This document shows positions 61,853 through 64,000 of a stretch of 64,000 nucleotides of DNA, one piece after another. The notes under the pieces were generated by a model, which was given only the letters and a program-made list of their open reading frames with translations, was not told the origin of the DNA and searched no databases. The translations under genes were made by a program, and so were the position numbers. Source of the stretch: Chitinophaga silvatica (GTDB taxonomy: Bacteria > Bacteroidota > Bacteroidia > Chitinophagales > Chitinophagaceae); the NCBI RefSeq assembly GCF_003419895.1, contig NZ_QPMM01000008.1, forward strand, positions 1 to 64,000, read 5' to 3'. The first letter of the stretch is position 1. Each line of letters opens with the position of its first letter.

Positions 61853-64000
61853 ATGAACAGATACAATTATCTAGGTAACCTGCTTACCGGATGCCTGTTG
61901 TTAAGCGCCACCAGTAGCATAAAAGCGCAGCAAGCCAGCACATTTGAGGCTGCCAAACTTAAAGCCAGCTGGGAGGTTGTTGAAAATAACTACCAGGGCA
62001 AAACGAACTTCCTATCCAACTTTACTTTTGTAAACACCGCCAACAAACCATTCCCAACAAAAGGATGGCAGTTGTATTTCAACTTTATCAGAATGGTTAA
62101 CCCGGAAGAGTTACCAAGCCATGTTAAAGTAGAACATATCAATGGTGACCTTTACCGCCTGGTACCTACCAGTAATTTTGCCGGGATAGCACCTGGCGAT
62201 TCTCTGAAAGTAGGAATGGTGGGGGATGCCTGGGCCGTAAACTTTACAGATGCTCCGTCCGGATTGTATCTTGTATGGGATGATCAACCTGCCAAAGGAT
62301 ATTCAATCAATAATTACAGCATCAGACCTTCAACATCAGCCAAACAATTGATGCGCTATCCGGGCGATAAAACAGCCGTTATTACGCCAACGGATATATT
62401 CAAACAAAACAGTAGCATTAAAGATATTCCGGCATCCCAATTGCCTCAGATTTTTCCTACGCCAGCTAACTATTCAACCAATAATAGTAGCCTGACGCTG
62501 GATGCACCTCCTGTTGTGGAAGCAGATCCTGAACTGGCAAACAGTGCAGCATTCCTGCGAACTGAAATGACAACCTTGCTGGGTAAGCGAGCCAATGGAA
62601 AAGCAGTTATATCACTTAAAAAAGATGCTGCACTGGCAGCAGATACCTATACACTCGAAGTAACTGCTGAAGGCGTAAAAATTACTGCCGGTAGCGATGA
62701 AGGAGCATTTTACGCTGTGCAATCGCTCCGTTCTTTAATTCCTCCTGCTGCCTGGAGCGCTGCCCAAAAATCAATTACTATTACAGGGGTTAAGGTGAAA
62801 GATTATCCGCGCTTTGGTTACAGAGCATTCATGATCGATGTTTCCCGCAACTTCCATAACAAAAGAGATATTAAACGTATTCTCGATGCCATGGCATTGT
62901 ATAAACTCAATGTTTTGCACTTCCATTTCAGTGATGATGAAGGTTGGAGATTGGAAATACCTGGCTTGCCAGAGCTTACCGGTGTTGGTGCTAAACGCGG
63001 CCACAGCAAGGATTGGAGAGATATGCTCCAGCCGTCCTATGGCTCCGGACCAGACACTACTAATGTTGCCGGTACCGGATTTTTTAGTCGCACCGATTTT
63101 ATAGAAATCCTTAAGTATGCAACAGAAAGGCATATACGCGTACTCCCGGAAATTGAAAGTCCCGGCCATGCCCGTGCTTCTGTTAAATCAATGGAATCGC
63201 GCTACTACAAACTTAAGGAAGCTGGTGACGAAGCGGCTGCAAAAGAATATCTGCTCACCGACCTGGAAGATAAATCGGAATATGCTTCTGTTCAATATTG
63301 GAATGATAACGTAATGAACGTTGCGTTGCCATCCACTTATCATTTCCTTGATAAAGTAGTTACTGAAATTCAGGCAATGTATAAAGAAGCAGGAGCACCA
63401 TTAACACATATCCATATGGGGGGTGATGAGGTGCCAGGTGGAGTATTTGAAAAATCTCCTGCCTGCATAAACCTGATGAAATCTGACCCTACCGTAAAAA
63501 ATGTAAATGATCTGTGGTACTACTATTACCGTAAAGTGAATGAGCTATTGAAAAGCAAGGGCCTGACAGTAGCAGGATGGGAAGAAGCCGGTATGCGTAA
63601 AACTGCAATGCAGGGAGCCTCACATAGTATTCCAAATCCTGATTTTGCAAATAATAATTTCCAGCTAAATGTATGGAATAATGTAATCGGAGAAGGACAG
63701 GAAGATTTATCCTATCGTCTTGCCAACGCCGGTTATAAAGTTATTTTATCTGGTGTTAGTAATTTTTATTTTGATATGGCTTATATGAAATCCTTTGATG
63801 AACCAGGATTTTATTGGGGTGGATTTGTAGATGTGGATAAGCCCTTTTATTTTATTCCATTCGATTATTACAAGAATGTAAAAGTGGACGCCAGAGGTAA
63901 TCCTGTTGATCCATCAACCTTTATAGGAAAAGACAGGCTAACAGAGTTTGGTGCCAGCAATATACCAGGTATTCAGGGGCTTTTGTGGAGTGAAACTGTT
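61853..64000 (+). CDS. GH20 beta-N-acetylhexosaminidase (3' end beyond window)
   Basis: The first 716 codons are visible, open to the window edge. Signal peptide (about 1-25, GCLLLSATSSIKAQ), a CHB_HEX-type N-terminal carbohydrate-binding domain (about 30-180), a GH20b-like small domain (about 190-310), then the catalytic barrel starting DYPRFGYRAFMIDVSRNFHN. The catalytic Asp-Glu pair is D525-E526 in HMGGDEVPGG. It releases terminal GlcNAc/GalNAc, so chitooligosaccharides or glycoproteins are likely substrates. Acts in the periplasm or at the outer membrane. Confidence 0.93.
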   Translation, partial: MNRYNYLGNLLTGCLLLSATSSIKAQQASTFEAAKLKASWEVVENNYQGKTNFLSNFTFVNTANKPFPTKGWQLYFNFIRMVNPEELPSHVKVEHINGDLYRLVPTSNFAGIAPGDSLKVGMVGDAWAVNFTDAPSGLYLVWDDQPAKGYSINNYSIRPSTSAKQLMRYPGDKTAVITPTDIFKQNSSIKDIPASQLPQIFPTPANYSTNNSSLTLDAPPVVEADPELANSAAFLRTEMTTLLGKRANGKAVISLKKDAALAADTYTLEVTAEGVKITAGSDEGAFYAVQSLRSLIPPAAWSAAQKSITITGVKVKDYPRFGYRAFMIDVSRNFHNKRDIKRILDAMALYKLNVLHFHFSDDEGWRLEIPGLPELTGVGAKRGHSKDWRDMLQPSYGSGPDTTNVAGTGFFSRTDFIEILKYATERHIRVLPEIESPGHARASVKSMESRYYKLKEAGDEAAAKEYLLTDLEDKSEYASVQYWNDNVMNVALPSTYHFLDKVVTEIQAMYKEAGAPLTHIHMGGDEVPGGVFEKSPACINLMKSDPTVKNVNDLWYYYYRKVNELLKSKGLTVAGWEEAGMRKTAMQGASHSIPNPDFANNNFQLNVWNNVIGEGQEDLSYRLANAGYKVILSGVSNFYFDMAYMKSFDEPGFYWGGFVDVDKPFYFIPFDYYKNVKVDARGNPVDPSTFIGKDRLTEFGASNIPGIQGLLWSETV

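Overview
The window comes from a Bacteroidota chromosome, most likely a Chitinophaga-like member of the Chitinophagaceae. The evidence is SusC/SusD pairs, a hybrid two-component regulator with a beta-propeller sensor, FecR-free ECF sigma/anti-sigma genes, ExbB-ExbD-ExbD-TonB in one run, DUF6515, DUF5009 and DUF5710 proteins, promoters of the Bacteroidota type (TTG/TTTG, about 19 nt, TAnnTTTG) and a general lack of Shine-Dalgarno sequences. No gene was compared with a database; family names rest on motifs and remembered family features.

Layout. 1-105: 3' end of a 5S rRNA and its terminator, followed by 1.9 kb of AT-rich DNA with no supported gene. 2.0-5.7 kb: LacI regulator and a secreted zinc metalloprotease. 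6.4-9.6 kb: exbB-exbD-exbD-tonB energy-transduction operon, then mnmE. 11.1-16.9 kb: a cysteine/metal-themed block with two tandem AraC-type regulators (one carrying an HMA-like CxxC domain), a third AraC regulator, an unannotated 37-residue metallothionein-like peptide, a GNAT acetyltransferase with a cysteine-rich tail and a TonB-receptor-like outer-membrane barrel. 16.9-19.6 kb: NarL-type response regulator and TPR histidine kinase. 20.1-32.1 kb: a compact polysaccharide utilization locus (SusC, SusD, two TIG-type surface lipoproteins, hybrid two-component regulator, GH5 glucanase), in which the kinase would sense released oligosaccharide and drive susCD. 32.1-40.2 kb: mostly minus-strand accessory genes (DUF4262, anti-sigma/ECF sigma, a lone Fic/Doc domain, phosphoesterase, Pr6Pr membrane protein, DUF5710, glyoxalase-fold, secreted proteins). 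40.2-42.3 kb: 2 kb without a normal gene but with six copies of a covarying hairpin. 42.3-50.7 kb: aldo/keto reductase, DJ-1/PfpI protein, amidase, a lutC gene beside a lutA-lutB chimera, SDR, DUF5009 acyltransferase and a GH5-like lipoprotein. 50.7-51.4 kb: a promoter-to-terminator unit with only tiny ORFs, then a second tonB. 52.5-59.1 kb: ppc and the oxidative pentose phosphate genes gnd-zwf-pgl, with a 44-bp inverted repeat between zwf and pgl. 59.2-64.0 kb: amidohydrolase, FMN glutamate-synthase-like protein and a GH20 hexosaminidase cut by the window edge.

Most unusual points: the 41.0-42.0 kb hairpin array, the cysteine-rich peptide/GNAT/barrel cassette, the lutA-lutB chimera that has lost two iron-sulfur cysteines, the gene-poor transcription unit at 50.7-51.4 kb, and the long perfect inverted repeat inside the gnd-zwf-pgl run.
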